Shown here piece after piece: positions 50,626 through 60,164 of a stretch of 64,000 bases of DNA. A program made the translations under genes and the position numbers. The stretch covers positions 1 to 64,000 of the forward strand of contig NZ_LVYV01000023.1 of the NCBI RefSeq assembly GCF_001618955.1, given 5' to 3'. The stretch's first letter is position 1. Each line of letters starts with the position of its first letter. Origin of the DNA: Tardiphaga robiniae (lineage in GTDB: Bacteria; Pseudomonadota; Alphaproteobacteria; Rhizobiales; Xanthobacteraceae). The notes under the pieces are model-generated. The model was not told where the DNA came from and ran no database searches. It saw only the letters and a list, made by a program, of their open reading frames with translations.

Positions 50626-51465
50626 CTATGCCGTCCCTTTCGCGAAGTCTGTCGATGTGGCCACGTCGCGCCACGCAGCCAGTTCCTTTTCGACAAAAGC
50701 ATGCTTGCTCTCAATCCGCGCAACCGTGTCGCTGCCGAGCGGCAGACGGACCGGAGGAGTCTTGGCAGCCGCAAGCTGCATGAAGGCCTTCGCCAGCTTG
50801 CTGGGATCGCCGGGCTGCGCATGATTGACGTCGGCGGCGTGACCGCGGGTCTTGCCCACCGTGGCGTGATAGTCGCCGATCTCCAACGCGGTACGCACCA
50901 GCGAGTTGTCATCCAGGAAATCCGTGCGGAAGAAGCCGGGTTCGACCACGGTCACATGGATGCCGAGTGGCGCGACTTCGGCGGCCAGTGCTTCACTGAT
51001 GCCTTCGACCGCGAACTTGGTCGAGCCATAGACGCCCCAGCCCGGAAAGCCTGCATATCCGCCGACGGATGACACGTTCATGATGTGACCCGAGCCCTGC
51101 CGGCGCATATGCGGCAGTACCGCGCGGGTGACGCCGAGCAGGCCGAACACGTTGGTGGCATAGAGGCGTTCGACTTCCTTGGCGCTGGCTTCCTCGATCG
51201 CGCCGAGCAGGCCATAACCGGCATTGTTGACCAGCACATCGATGCGGCCGAATTTCTTTACAGCCTGACCTGCGGCCTCATGGGCCTCGGTCTCGCTGGT
51301 GACATCGAGCCGCGTCGCCAGCAGGCGCTCATGGGTGCCGAGACGTGCGGTGACAGCATTGGGATCGCGGGCCGTTGCAACGACGGCATCGCCCTGGGCC
51401 AAAGCTTCCGCCGCAATGAGGGCGCCGAAACCGCGGGACGCTCCTGTGATGAACCAGACACGCAT
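50626..51465 (-). CDS. SDR-family NAD(P)-dependent oxidoreductase
   Basis: A 279-residue classical SDR. TGASRGFG (7-14) is the cofactor motif, NNAG (80-83) follows, catalytic Ser is in NVSSVGG (about 130-136), and YGSTK (146-150) holds Tyr146 and Lys150. It is of the class often annotated as oxidoreductase with retinol-dehydrogenase-like similarity. GGAGA six bases before the ATG at 51465 supports the start. A LysR gene is divergent, 120 bases away, and probably controls this SDR. Substrate unknown. Confidence 0.9.
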   Translation of the reverse strand: MRVWFITGASRGFGALIAAEALAQGDAVVATARDPNAVTARLGTHERLLATRLDVTSETEAHEAAGQAVKKFGRIDVLVNNAGYGLLGAIEEASAKEVERLYATNVFGLLGVTRAVLPHMRRQGSGHIMNVSSVGGYAGFPGWGVYGSTKFAVEGISEALAAEVAPLGIHVTVVEPGFFRTDFLDDNSLVRTALEIGDYHATVGKTRGHAADVNHAQPGDPSKLAKAFMQLAAAKTPPVRLPLGSDTVARIESKHAFVEKELAAWRDVATSTDFAKGTA

Positions 51466-51585
51466 GATGGTCTCCCTTTCGTAATGGCCCCGCGTCAGTG
51501 CCGGGCTGATGGGAGGAAACTAGCGGCTCGCCAGAACTGAAATAATCCTCTATTTGTTCCATGTGTTCATGAGCTGGATTCAACA

Positions 51586-52494
51586 ATGAGCCTGATCGGC
51601 CCGGCCGACTTCGTGACCTTTCTGGCGATTGCCCGGCATCGCAGCTTTCGCAATGCCGCCGTCGAACTTGGCGTATCTGCTTCGGCATTGAGCCATGCCT
51701 TGCGTGGCATCGAGGAGCGGCTGGATATCCGGCTGGTCAATCGCACCACCCGCAGTGTCGCGCTGACGGAAGCGGGAGAGCGGCTGTTCGCACGGGTCAG
51801 TCCGGCGTTTCAGGACATCAATGATGCGCTGGAGGACCTCAATCATTTTCGCGGCAAGCCGGCGGGGACGTTGCGCTTCAACGCCGCCCGGCAATCGGCA
51901 CAGCTCGTGCTGCTGCCGATCGTCACGCGATTCCTGAAAGCCTATCCGGAGATCAATGTCGAGATTGCCGTGAATGACGGTCTTGTCGACATGGTCTCTG
52001 CCGGCTTCGACGCTGGCATTCGCTTCGGCGAAACCGTCGCAGCGGACATGATCGCGGTGCCGATCGGCCCGCGGCAGCGATCGGCCGTCGTTGCGTCACC
52101 CGGCTTCCTCAAGCAGCACAAGCCACCGCAGACGCCGCACGAGCTGAAAGACCTGCCATGTATCCGCTATCGATTCTGGGGCGGTGCGCTCTATCGTTGG
52201 GAATTCGAGCGCGGCGGCATTGAGGTCGAGATCGACGTCGCGGGTGTGCTCACCTTGAACGATCAGGACCTGATGGTGGACGCCGCGCTGGACGGAGCCG
52301 GACTGGCTTACGTGTTCGAAGGGCAGGTCGAGGAGTTGATCGCCAAGCGAAAGCTTGTTCGAGTCCTCGCCGACTGGTGTCCGGCCTATCCCGGCTTCTT
52401 CATGTATTATCCCAGCCGCCGACAACTGCCGGCGGCATTGCGGGCCTTCGTCGATTTTGCCAGGACGCCGGCTTTGGCGAAGCTGAAGGCCTGA
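51586..52494 (+). CDS. LysR-family transcriptional regulator
   Basis: A 302-residue LysR protein with N-terminal helix-turn-helix (DFVTFLAIARHRSFRNAAVELGVSASALSHALRGIEERL) and substrate-binding domain from about 90 (GTLRFNAARQSAQLVLLPIVTRF). It belongs to the DmlR/CrgA-type group that often controls a divergently encoded oxidoreductase, here the SDR at 50626-51465. The start at 51586 is the only ATG of this frame in the divergent region. Its stop is six bases from that of the convergent enoyl-CoA hydratase gene. Confidence 0.88.
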   Translation: MSLIGPADFVTFLAIARHRSFRNAAVELGVSASALSHALRGIEERLDIRLVNRTTRSVALTEAGERLFARVSPAFQDINDALEDLNHFRGKPAGTLRFNAARQSAQLVLLPIVTRFLKAYPEINVEIAVNDGLVDMVSAGFDAGIRFGETVAADMIAVPIGPRQRSAVVASPGFLKQHKPPQTPHELKDLPCIRYRFWGGALYRWEFERGGIEVEIDVAGVLTLNDQDLMVDAALDGAGLAYVFEGQVEELIAKRKLVRVLADWCPAYPGFFMYYPSRRQLPAALRAFVDFARTPALAKLKA

Positions 52495-52500
52495 TGCGCT

Positions 52501-53334
52501 TCAGTTGCCCGTGAAGTTTGGCTTGCGCTTCTCGATGAAGGCTTGCACCGCCTCGCGATGATCCGCCGTCATGGTGGTGCGGATCAACCGCTCGGCCTCA
52601 TGATCCCGCGCCGTCGCAAAATCGAAGGCGAGTGCTTCGTCGAGATTGTCCTTCATGTAGCGCAGCGCCAGCGTCGGCCCCTGCGCCAAGCCGCGCGCCA
52701 GTGCGAAAGCCTCGTCCTGCAGCCTGTCGTCGGGCACCACGCGGTTGAACAATCCGATGGCTTCGGCGCGGCTTGCCTCGACTTTTTCGGCAGTGAACAT
52801 CAGCTCGCGTGCGCGGGCTGTGCCGACAAGACGCGTTAACAGCCAGGCGATGCCGTAATCGCCGCTGAGACCGACGCGCAGATAACCTGTCGAGACGAAA
52901 GCCGATTGCGCGGCGATGCGGATATCGCAGGCCATGGCAATGGCGAGGCCCGCACCCGCAGCGGGGCCGGGCAGGGCGGCAATGGTCGGCTTGCGCACGG
53001 CAACGAGGGCACCGGTCAGCAGGCGCTGACGCTCCTGCAGATCGGCGACACGCTCGTCGAACGACATCTCCAGCACCGCCTGCTTGCGATGCGCACCCAT
53101 GCCCTTCACATCTCCGCCGGAGCAGAAGGCCGTGCCGGCGCCGGTAATCAGGAGCGCGCCGACATCGGGATTTTCGCCGCAGGTGCGGATCATTGTGCGC
53201 AATGCGGGCGTGAGATGGTCCGACAGCGAGTTGCGCGCTTCCGGCCGGTTCAGGGTGATGACGGCAACGCGCTCGCGGATCTCGCACAGCAGCTCACTGG
53301 TGCCGGTGTCGATGACCTTTACGGCTTCGCTCAT
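52501..53334 (-). CDS. Enoyl-CoA hydratase/isomerase-family protein
   Basis: A 277-residue crotonase-fold protein. The oxyanion-hole loops are TGAGTAFCSGGDVKGMG near 65-81 and ALPGPAAGAGLAIAMACDIRIA near 123-144; the first catalytic Glu position of enoyl-CoA hydratase (A-x-F-x-x-P-E) is not present, and the later residue is in YLRVGLSGDYG, with Asp. It may be a hydratase, isomerase or hydrolase. ATG 53334 is used. The SDR upstream (53355-54056) is 20 bases away; with the divergent acyl-CoA dehydrogenase it suggests an acyl-CoA catabolism cluster. Confidence 0.86.
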   Translation of the reverse strand: MSEAVKVIDTGTSELLCEIRERVAVITLNRPEARNSLSDHLTPALRTMIRTCGENPDVGALLITGAGTAFCSGGDVKGMGAHRKQAVLEMSFDERVADLQERQRLLTGALVAVRKPTIAALPGPAAGAGLAIAMACDIRIAAQSAFVSTGYLRVGLSGDYGIAWLLTRLVGTARARELMFTAEKVEASRAEAIGLFNRVVPDDRLQDEAFALARGLAQGPTLALRYMKDNLDEALAFDFATARDHEAERLIRTTMTADHREAVQAFIEKRKPNFTGN

Positions 53335-53354
53335 GTGTCTCGCCCTGTTTCGCG

Positions 53355-54056
53355 TCAGAATTTCTCGACCCATGGACGGATTTCAAGCTCCGAACTCCAT
53401 GCGCTGCGGGGCTGCTGTAGCACGTTCCAGTAATTCATGGCGATGGCATCGGGGTCGAGCATCGAGTCCGGCCTGTCCGCTGGCTCAACGCGGACTGAAC
53501 TGCGAATACCGCCATCGATGACAAAGTGGGCGATGTGAATGCCCTGTGGCGCAAACTCGCGGGCCAGCGACTGTGCCATGCCGCGCAGCGCGAACTTCCC
53601 CATTGCGAAGGGTGCAGACTGCGCGAATCCCTTGATGCTCGCCGAGGCACCAGTGAACAGGATGGCACCGTGCTTGTTGGGCAACATGCGCTGCAATGCC
53701 TGTTGCGCGACCAGAAATCCGCCGAAGGCGCTAACAGCGATGGATTGTGCAACATCGGGAGGTGCGAGCTCGATGAAAGGCCCGCGGGCGCGCTGGCTGG
53801 CGTTGTAGACGACGATATCGGGTGCGCCGATCTGGCGTTCGACATCTGCAAACAGTTTGGCGACATCTCCGGCCTGGGTCGCGTCGCAGGCAAAAGCCTT
53901 GGCGCCGGTCTCCTGGCACAGCGCATCCAGCTTGCCGGGATTGCGGGCGGCGAGTGCGACGCGGATGCCCTGTTTGGACAGCAGCCTCGCCAGCGATGCG
54001 CTGATGCCCTCACCGACGCCGACGATCAAAGCGGTTTCGTAATGCGGAATTTCCAT
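53355..54056 (-). CDS. Atypical SDR-like protein lacking the catalytic Tyr
   Basis: A 233-residue Rossmann protein. The cofactor loop reads VGVGEGIS (12-19) instead of TGxxxGIG, YNAS (84-87) replaces NNAG, and the active-site block is FTGAS then APFAMGKFALRG, so the usual Tyr of YxxxK is Phe150; Lys154 is kept. Ser138 is present. It is shorter than most SDRs and ends WSSELEIRPWVEKF. It probably has altered or lost redox chemistry, or uses another residue. It is transcribed just ahead of the enoyl-CoA hydratase gene and divergent from the acyl-CoA dehydrogenase. Confidence 0.84.
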   Translation of the reverse strand: MEIPHYETALIVGVGEGISASLARLLSKQGIRVALAARNPGKLDALCQETGAKAFACDATQAGDVAKLFADVERQIGAPDIVVYNASQRARGPFIELAPPDVAQSIAVSAFGGFLVAQQALQRMLPNKHGAILFTGASASIKGFAQSAPFAMGKFALRGMAQSLAREFAPQGIHIAHFVIDGGIRSSVRVEPADRPDSMLDPDAIAMNYWNVLQQPRSAWSSELEIRPWVEKF

Positions 54057-54147
54057 GGATCAAATCTCCGGCTGGGGCACTTTATTCGCTGGCGCGGCAG
54101 GCGCATGATGAAGATGGAAACGCAACTGCCAAACACAAGAGGCCGTC

Positions 54148-55905
54148 ATGAACGCCCACGCCCAGATTGCCGCCAATCTGATCGCACCCGATACGTCCGG
54201 CATGAATTTCTACCGGGCCGATCCGGCGCTGACCGATCTGCTGCGTATTCATCTGCCGGAGGATTTGTTCAACCATATCGAACCGCATCTCGATCGGCTG
54301 GGCGGTCTTGTCGGTGGCCCGCTCGATGAAGCCGGGCGGATGGCCGACAAGCATGGACCAGTGCTGCATCAGCGCGACAAGTTCGGCCAGGACGTGCAGT
54401 GGGTGGAATATCACCCGGCCTATCGCGAGCTTGAGAACGCAGCTTTCGGCGAGTTTGGCATTCACGCGCTGTCGCACCGCAAGGGGATCATGGGCTGGCC
54501 CTCGACCTATCCGGTGACAGCCAAGCACGCCTTTACATTCCTGTTCAATCAGGCCGAGTTCGGCATGGGGTGTCCAATCAATGTCACCGATGGCGCTGCG
54601 AAACTGCTGTCGAATTACGGTGACGATGCGCTCAAGGCGAAATATCTCGACGGGCTGACGCAGACCGACATGAGCAAGCTGACCCAGGGTGGTCAGTTCA
54701 TGACCGAGAAGGAAGGCGGCTCCGACGTCGGCAAGCTGACGACATCGGCCGTGCAGGAGGGCGATCACTGGCGGCTGCATGGCGAGAAGTGGTTCTGCTC
54801 CAATGCCGATGCGAAAGTCGTGATGCTGCTGGCGCGGCCGGAAGGCGCGGTCGGCGGCACCAAGGGTGTCGGCCTGTTCCTGATGCCGCGGACGCTCGAC
54901 GACGGTACGCCCAATCACTACCGGATCGTACGCTTGAAGGACAAGCTCGGCACCCGGTCGATGGCATCAGGTGAGATCAAGCTTGAGGGCGCCATTGCAT
55001 ATGCCGTTGGCAAGCTCGATCGCGGCTTCGTGCAGATGGCCGAGATGGTGAATTCGTCGCGCCTGTCGAATGGCGTGAAGTCGACCTCGCTGATGCGCCG
55101 CGCCTGTCACGATGCGATGGCAGTCGCGCGCGGCCGTGTCGTGTTCGGCCAGCGCATCATCGACATGCCGCTGGCGCGGCGGCAATTGATGAAGATCATG
55201 GTGGCGACCGAGCAGGCGTTGTCGATGAGCTTCCTCACGGCGGATGCGCTGGACCGTGCCGAAGCTGGCAGTCAGGATGCTGCAGCGCTGCTGCGGATCC
55301 TGACGCCGACGCTGAAATTCCGTGCCACCCGTGACGCGCGCAAGGTCTGCGGCGATGCGATGGAGATGCGCGGCGGTGTCGGTTACATCGAGGAATTCGC
55401 CACCGCGCGGCTGCTGCGCGATGCCCATCTCGGCTCGATCTGGGAGGGCACCGGCAATATCGTTGCGCTCGATGCGCTGACGCGTGCGGTGGGCCGGCAC
55501 GGTGCCGAGGCTGCGCTTGCTGCCGACTTGCATGCGCGGCTGGACGATTCTCCGAGCGTACCGCAGGCATGGCGCAATCGGCTGCGCGGCCTCGCCGACC
55601 GTGCCATCGGCTTCGCGCGTGAGGTCGCCGCGCGGTCGGATAACGAAGGTGATGCCCGTCGTGCAACCAGCTCGCTGTATCATGTGGCCAGCGCCATCGC
55701 GATGACATGGGAAGCGCACCGTATCCACGCACGACGCGGCGATGCGCGGCGCCTGCTTTTGTCGCGCCTCGTCATCGATCATCGCCTGATGGCGCCAGAT
55801 CCGTTTGCGCTGGTGGAAAGCGAAACCCAGAAGCAGATCGTCGCGCATCTACTGGGCGAGCACGATGTCGGCATGGCGGAGGCCGGCCGGCTGGTTCTGG
55901 CATGA
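54148..55905 (+). CDS. Acyl-CoA dehydrogenase, AidB-like
   Basis: A 585-residue flavoprotein of the acyl-CoA dehydrogenase superfamily, long N-terminal type as in AidB. The N-terminus (MNFYRADPALTDLLRIHL) precedes the FAD-binding core with GQFMTEKEGGSDVG (about 190) and EKWFCSNADA, and the helical C-terminal domain with YIEEFATARLLRDAHLGSIWEGTGNI. Similar enzymes either dehydrogenate acyl-CoA or take part in alkylation defence. It is divergent from the SDR/hydratase pair, with 91 bases between. AGAGG before the ATG supports the start. Confidence 0.9.
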   Translation: MNAHAQIAANLIAPDTSGMNFYRADPALTDLLRIHLPEDLFNHIEPHLDRLGGLVGGPLDEAGRMADKHGPVLHQRDKFGQDVQWVEYHPAYRELENAAFGEFGIHALSHRKGIMGWPSTYPVTAKHAFTFLFNQAEFGMGCPINVTDGAAKLLSNYGDDALKAKYLDGLTQTDMSKLTQGGQFMTEKEGGSDVGKLTTSAVQEGDHWRLHGEKWFCSNADAKVVMLLARPEGAVGGTKGVGLFLMPRTLDDGTPNHYRIVRLKDKLGTRSMASGEIKLEGAIAYAVGKLDRGFVQMAEMVNSSRLSNGVKSTSLMRRACHDAMAVARGRVVFGQRIIDMPLARRQLMKIMVATEQALSMSFLTADALDRAEAGSQDAAALLRILTPTLKFRATRDARKVCGDAMEMRGGVGYIEEFATARLLRDAHLGSIWEGTGNIVALDALTRAVGRHGAEAALAADLHARLDDSPSVPQAWRNRLRGLADRAIGFAREVAARSDNEGDARRATSSLYHVASAIAMTWEAHRIHARRGDARRLLLSRLVIDHRLMAPDPFALVESETQKQIVAHLLGEHDVGMAEAGRLVLA

Positions 55906-55948
55906 ACGAGGTTGGCTTCGGCGGCGCGTGCCGCCGAAGCCATTTTAC

Positions 55949-56749
55949 CTAGTCGGCAAGTGCCAGTCTGATCGCTTGCTCGACCGGCGAATACGCTTTG
56001 TCATCGCGGTCAAGCACGAGATCGCCGCGTGGCAACAGCGGTGGTTGTGCCATGAAGCGCGGCTCCGCTCCGCGATGCGGCTGTGCCGCATGGACCAGAA
56101 ATGGGTGGCACAGATAGACTGTGCCAGCCTCTCCCAAAGCTAGTACTTCCGGCCGATGCGCGCTATCGGCAAAGCCGTCGGCGGCAAGTTCACCGAGCGA
56201 CAGGCCGGCGTTACCGTGCGGAGCAAGTTGCCGTGCGATATCCAGATGCGATCCTGCACGAATTCGCGTCGGCGCATCGTCGGCGCCGACATCCGAGAAC
56301 AGGAACAGCATCAGCAGCGCGCGTCCCTTCGAGACGATGTTGGCGCGCCACGACATGAAGTCCGGGTTCTCGTGACCGAATGACACATCGATGTGCCAGC
56401 CGGCATCGCCGGGATCCTCAGGCGAAGGGAACCGCACCGGGAAGGTGCCGAGACTTCCACGTGGCAGCCAGCGGCCCGTTCCGACCAGTTCATCGAAGGC
56501 GCGATGCAGCATCGGCGTATTTGCTGCCGCTGCGAAGGGCGGCTGCGAATAATCGTCGAGCCGGATCACCGGTTTCGTCCATGTGTTGCTGTCACTCGGA
56601 TCGCAACCGGTGTCACGCCACAGGAGGGGGCGGCCGGCCTCTGCGAGGTCGCGCGAGAACGCGTGATCGATCCTGACGAAACCGTCATGGACGAATTGCG
56701 TCAGCTGCGCGTCGCTGAGGGCGCGCGTAGAGATATTGTTGTCAGGCAT
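55949..56749 (-). CDS. Phytanoyl-CoA dioxygenase-family protein
   Basis: A 266-residue non-heme iron(II)/2-oxoglutarate oxygenase of the PhyH type. The iron-binding HxD is in GWHIDVSFGHE near 118-128, and the distal His in HPFLVHAAQPHRG near 215, with an Arg ten residues downstream that is the likely 2-oxoglutarate anchor (PRFMAQ). The N-terminal SDAQLTQFVHDGFVRIDHAF is typical of the family. It is convergent with the acyl-CoA dehydrogenase and the next gene to its left runs rightward. The substrate is unknown; no natural-product genes are close. Confidence 0.87.
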   Translation of the reverse strand: MPDNNISTRALSDAQLTQFVHDGFVRIDHAFSRDLAEAGRPLLWRDTGCDPSDSNTWTKPVIRLDDYSQPPFAAAANTPMLHRAFDELVGTGRWLPRGSLGTFPVRFPSPEDPGDAGWHIDVSFGHENPDFMSWRANIVSKGRALLMLFLFSDVGADDAPTRIRAGSHLDIARQLAPHGNAGLSLGELAADGFADSAHRPEVLALGEAGTVYLCHPFLVHAAQPHRGAEPRFMAQPPLLPRGDLVLDRDDKAYSPVEQAIRLALAD

Positions 56750-56944
56750 GTCAGAAGACTTTCAATGATCAGGCAAACCGGATGCGCTCCCTGCCAAGCA
56801 GGCACGCATCATGGAATTCGGTTTGAGCGCATGGCGTTCAAATCCGCGGGGCCACGGGCCCGGCTCAGATTTGGAAGAACGCCGTAATGATCGTCATCTT
56901 CATACCTGGAAATTTAATACTGCCATCCCCGTCGGTCAACCCGA

Positions 56945-58108
56945 TTAGGCATTTGCAGTTTTCAGGAACGCGAGCAGCAAACGGCTGACCTCTTCCGGCT
57001 GCTCCTGCTGCACCCAATGGCCAGCGCCGTCGATCAGATGGACCGCGCGCATATCCGTGCAGGCGGTCTTCTGCATCGCCTCGATAGCGCGCGGCCGCTG
57101 ATAGATGCCCCAGTCTTGCTTGCCCGAGATGAAGCATGAGGGCACATCGATGGTGCGCCCGGCAAAGGTCTCGTAGTCGGCGTTGAACGCGCCTGTCGTG
57201 TTGCAGCGGTACCACTGCAATCCGCCCTGGAAACCCGTGCGGGCATACTCGCCGGCATAGAAGGCCAGTTCGTTGTCTGGCAGCCATTCGCATGACGCGA
57301 TCTGTTCCGGCGTCGGCATCTCTGCGGCGACGGTCTCGGCCATGGTCTGGTCGCGGTCCATCACATAATAGGTTGGCAGTTTCGCAAGTTCGTTCGCCGT
57401 CCATCCCTGCAGGGGATACGGCGTATTGCCTGGCCAGTCCGCGCTCTTGTGATGATAATAGGCGCGCAGGAAATCATGCACGCCCTGCGGCGCATGTTGC
57501 ATATGAGCGTTGGCATCGCGTGTGGCGTAGTACCACTGATAGTGGATGCGCGGCCGCGGCAGTGCGGCGAGGTCCTGATGGACGAGGTCGCGATGCACGG
57601 GATCTTCCGTCTTTGGCGGAGCCGGCTGATCGGCGGTACCGAATGGCAGCGGCGGAGGCCCGGCGAAGGGCGCGCTCATCAGCACGATGGATTTGAAGAC
57701 ATCCGGCCGCACCAGCGCGCACCAGGCCGCAACCGAGCTGCCGTAGTCATGTCCGACCACCGCATCGACATGGCGATAGCCGAAGGCTGCGACCAGCCCG
57801 ACCGCATCACGCACGAGGTTGAGCAGATTGAAGGGACGCAGATCGCCATCATAATCGGCGCTCCATCCGGTAGTGCGGCCATAGCCGCGCTGATCGGGCG
57901 CAATGACGTGATAGCCGGCCGCGGCCAGCTGCGGCATCACCTTGCGCCAGCTAAAGGCCAGTTCGGGGAAGCCGTGCACGAGGAGGACGCAGGGCCGGCC
58001 CTTGGTTTCGAAGCCGGCCTCCAGCACATGAACGCGCAAACCGTTGACGTCCTCGACAAAGCGCGAGCGAATTCCAGCCGGCAGAATGTTGGGGTCGATG
58101 GGTGTCAC
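56945..58108 (-). CDS. Alpha/beta-hydrolase, epoxide hydrolase-like
   Basis: A 387-residue hydrolase of the epoxide hydrolase type. The oxyanion motif HGFPELAFSW is near residue 45, the nucleophile Asp in VVGHDYGSSVAAW near 120, and the catalytic His in DGAGHWVQQEQPEEV near 360. Cap-domain tyrosines and QWYYAT are present in the middle. The GTG at 58108 follows GGAGG with four bases; the longer frame runs back into the rlmD-like gene's end. It is transcribed leftward and separate from the upstream gene by 67 bases. The 195 bases between it and the PhyH gene have no other gene. Confidence 0.86.
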   Translation of the reverse strand: MTPIDPNILPAGIRSRFVEDVNGLRVHVLEAGFETKGRPCVLLVHGFPELAFSWRKVMPQLAAAGYHVIAPDQRGYGRTTGWSADYDGDLRPFNLLNLVRDAVGLVAAFGYRHVDAVVGHDYGSSVAAWCALVRPDVFKSIVLMSAPFAGPPPLPFGTADQPAPPKTEDPVHRDLVHQDLAALPRPRIHYQWYYATRDANAHMQHAPQGVHDFLRAYYHHKSADWPGNTPYPLQGWTANELAKLPTYYVMDRDQTMAETVAAEMPTPEQIASCEWLPDNELAFYAGEYARTGFQGGLQWYRCNTTGAFNADYETFAGRTIDVPSCFISGKQDWGIYQRPRAIEAMQKTACTDMRAVHLIDGAGHWVQQEQPEEVSRLLLAFLKTANA

Positions 58109-58175
58109 GTCGCCTCCATGCTGCACTTGTGCGGCAGCGTGAGTGCACTCCAGCGCAAGCACCGTGAAAAGACAA

Positions 58176-59414
58176 CTAGCGTTTGAAGCGGGCCACCAAT
58201 TCGATATGGGGCGTATGCCGGAATTGGTCCACGGGTGTGACGCTGTCGAGCTTGTAGCCGCCATCGATCAGGATTTTTGCATCGCGTGCGAAGGTCTGGA
58301 CGTTGCACGACACGGCGACGACGACGGGAATCTTGCTTGCCGCGAGCCGTTCGACTTGTGCCTGCGCGCCCTGGCGCGGCGGATCGAACACGACAGCGTC
58401 GAAGTCGCGCAATTCCTGCGGCACCAGTGGACGGCGAAACAGGTCGCGCATCTCCGCCTTGATTGGTTTCAGGCCCTTGGTGTCCTTGATGGCCTGCTGC
58501 AGCGATGTGATCGCGCCACTGTCGCTGTCGAGCGCGGTGACCTTGGATTTGGTTGCAAGCCGGAGCGCGAAGGGGCCGATGCCGCAGAAAAGATCAGCGA
58601 TGTTTTTCGCGCCTTTGCAGAGCTGGAGCACAAGCGCCGCCAATGTCTCTTCACCGGCCGCGGTGGCCTGCAGGAATGAGCCTGGCGGTAACGTGACCTG
58701 TGCGCTGCCCATCGTCACGACCGGCGGCACGCGCATCAGCACGAGTTCGCCATGGCGTGTCAGCCGCGCGAGTTTGTGCGCTTCAGCGATGCGCGACAGC
58801 GCCGTGATGATCGCGGTCGGCAATGGCCCGGTGCCGCGGACGTCGATATCTAGTCCGTTACTGGCCGCTGTCACCTGAATGTCCAGCGGCTTGCTGACCG
58901 GCTTCAACACCTCGGCCAGCGCGCGCGCTGCATCGAGCGCGCCATCCAGTGCAGGATCCAGGATCGGGCACGCGTCGATGGCGATGATCGCGTGGCTCGC
59001 CGATGCCGCGAAGCCGACACGCAGTCCGCCATCGCTGCCACGCCGGGCATGCAGCGTCACGCGGCGGCGGCCGGCACCATGAGCATCGACGATCGGATCG
59101 ACCGGGCAGGTGATCTTCGCCTGCGCCAGCGTGTCGATCACGATCTGGCGCTTCCAGGTCTGATAGGGATCGGGCTGCCAGTGCTGGATGGCGCAGCCGC
59201 CACAGCGCGTGAAGTAGGTGCAGAACGGATCAATTCGTTCCGGGCTGCCGGTGTCGATCTGCAGCAGTCGTCGACGCTCCGGATGCTCGTCGTCGCGTTC
59301 CGTGTCGACGACCTCATGCGCCAGCGTGTAGGGCACGAACAGCGACGCGCCGTCTGCAAAGCTGACGCCGTCGCCGCGTTGGCCGACATGATCGATGGTC
59401 AGGCGTTCAGCCAC
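58176..59414 (-). CDS. rlmD: RlmD/RumA-like 23S rRNA uracil-5-methyltransferase
   Basis: A 412-residue SAM-dependent RNA methyltransferase of the TrmA/RumA family. An N-terminal TRAM-like part (GQRGDGVSF) precedes a 4Fe-4S cluster region with [15 protein letters not shown], the SAM-binding motif [15 protein letters not shown] near 285, DPPRQGA near 340, and the catalytic Cys in [12 protein letters not shown] near 365. It probably makes m5U in 23S rRNA. The start is GTG 59414 ([11 protein letters not shown]), overlapping the tlyA stop by eight bases; GTG 59423 is possible. It is the last gene of the dxs-tlyA run. Confidence 0.9.
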   Translation of the reverse strand: MAERLTIDHVGQRGDGVSFADGASLFVPYTLAHEVVDTERDDEHPERRRLLQIDTGSPERIDPFCTYFTRCGGCAIQHWQPDPYQTWKRQIVIDTLAQAKITCPVDPIVDAHGAGRRRVTLHARRGSDGGLRVGFAASASHAIIAIDACPILDPALDGALDAARALAEVLKPVSKPLDIQVTAASNGLDIDVRGTGPLPTAIITALSRIAEAHKLARLTRHGELVLMRVPPVVTMGSAQVTLPPGSFLQATAAGEETLAALVLQLCKGAKNIADLFCGIGPFALRLATKSKVTALDSDSGAITSLQQAIKDTKGLKPIKAEMRDLFRRPLVPQELRDFDAVVFDPPRQGAQAQVERLAASKIPVVVAVSCNVQTFARDAKILIDGGYKLDSVTPVDQFRHTPHIELVARFKR

Positions 59415-60162
59415 GCCGGGCACCCATGAAGAATTCGATATTGCCGTCACCGCCGGTAATCGACGACGGGAAGACCTCGATATCGGTGCAGCCGAGCGTC
59501 CTGGCAAAATCCGTGATGTCGTCGCAGATGGCCTGATGCACGGCGGCGTTCTTGATGATGCCGCGCTTGGATTGCTTCCGGTCGGCTTCGAATTGCGGCT
59601 TGATCAGCGCCAGCAGACTCATCGGCGCCGCAGCGAGTGACAGGGCGACAGGCAGCACGGCCTTCAGCGAAATGAAGCTGACATCGATCACGACCACATC
59701 CGGGCGGGCCGGCAGACGCTTGTTCTCATAGCTGCGGATATCCGTCTCTTCCATGGAGATGATTTTCGGATGGCCATGCAGTGATGGATGGAGCTGGCTG
59801 TGCCCGACATCGATGGAGAAGACCATGCTGGCGCCGTTGGCGAGCAGCACTTCTGTAAAACCGCCGGTGGAAGCGCCGACGTCGAGGCAGACGTGGTCCT
59901 CGATCTCGATCGGATATAGCTCGAGCGCACCTGCGAGCTTGACGCCGCCGCGTGAGACCCAGGGATGCGCCGGTTCAGCCTCGATCGCGGCGTCGAGAGG
60001 CAACGGCTCGGACACTTTGGCGACCGCTTTGCCGTTGGCCTTCACAAGCCCTGCTTCGATGGCGGCTTGCGCACGTGCGCGGCTTTCGAAAATGCCGCGT
60101 TCGACGAGAAGCGTATCGGCGCGTTTGCGCGGCGCAGTTGCAATGTTCTGAGTTTTTGTCAT
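59407..60162 (-). CDS. tlyA: TlyA-like rRNA 2'-O-methyltransferase
   Basis: A 251-residue protein with an N-terminal S4 RNA-binding domain ([32 protein letters not shown]) and a C-terminal FtsJ-like methyltransferase domain with [24 protein letters not shown], and [10 protein letters not shown]. TlyA methylates ribose of cytidines in 16S/23S rRNA; it is also annotated as hemolysin A. The order dxs-tlyA-methyltransferase is common in alphaproteobacteria, and all four genes run leftward with little spacing. Overlap with the next gene is eight bases. Confidence 0.93.
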   Translation of the reverse strand: MTKTQNIATAPRKRADTLLVERGIFESRARAQAAIEAGLVKANGKAVAKVSEPLPLDAAIEAEPAHPWVSRGGVKLAGALELYPIEIEDHVCLDVGASTGGFTEVLLANGASMVFSIDVGHSQLHPSLHGHPKIISMEETDIRSYENKRLPARPDVVVIDVSFISLKAVLPVALSLAAAPMSLLALIKPQFEADRKQSKRGIIKNAAVHQAICDDITDFARTLGCTDIEVFPSSITGGDGNIEFFMGARRG

Positions 60163-60164
60163 GG

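Noticed and set aside
54148-58108. A natural-product cluster (acyl-CoA dehydrogenase, PhyH oxygenase, epoxide hydrolase)
   Set aside because: No synthase or assembly-line gene is near, the genes are on both strands with separate control regions, and each can be explained as catabolic.
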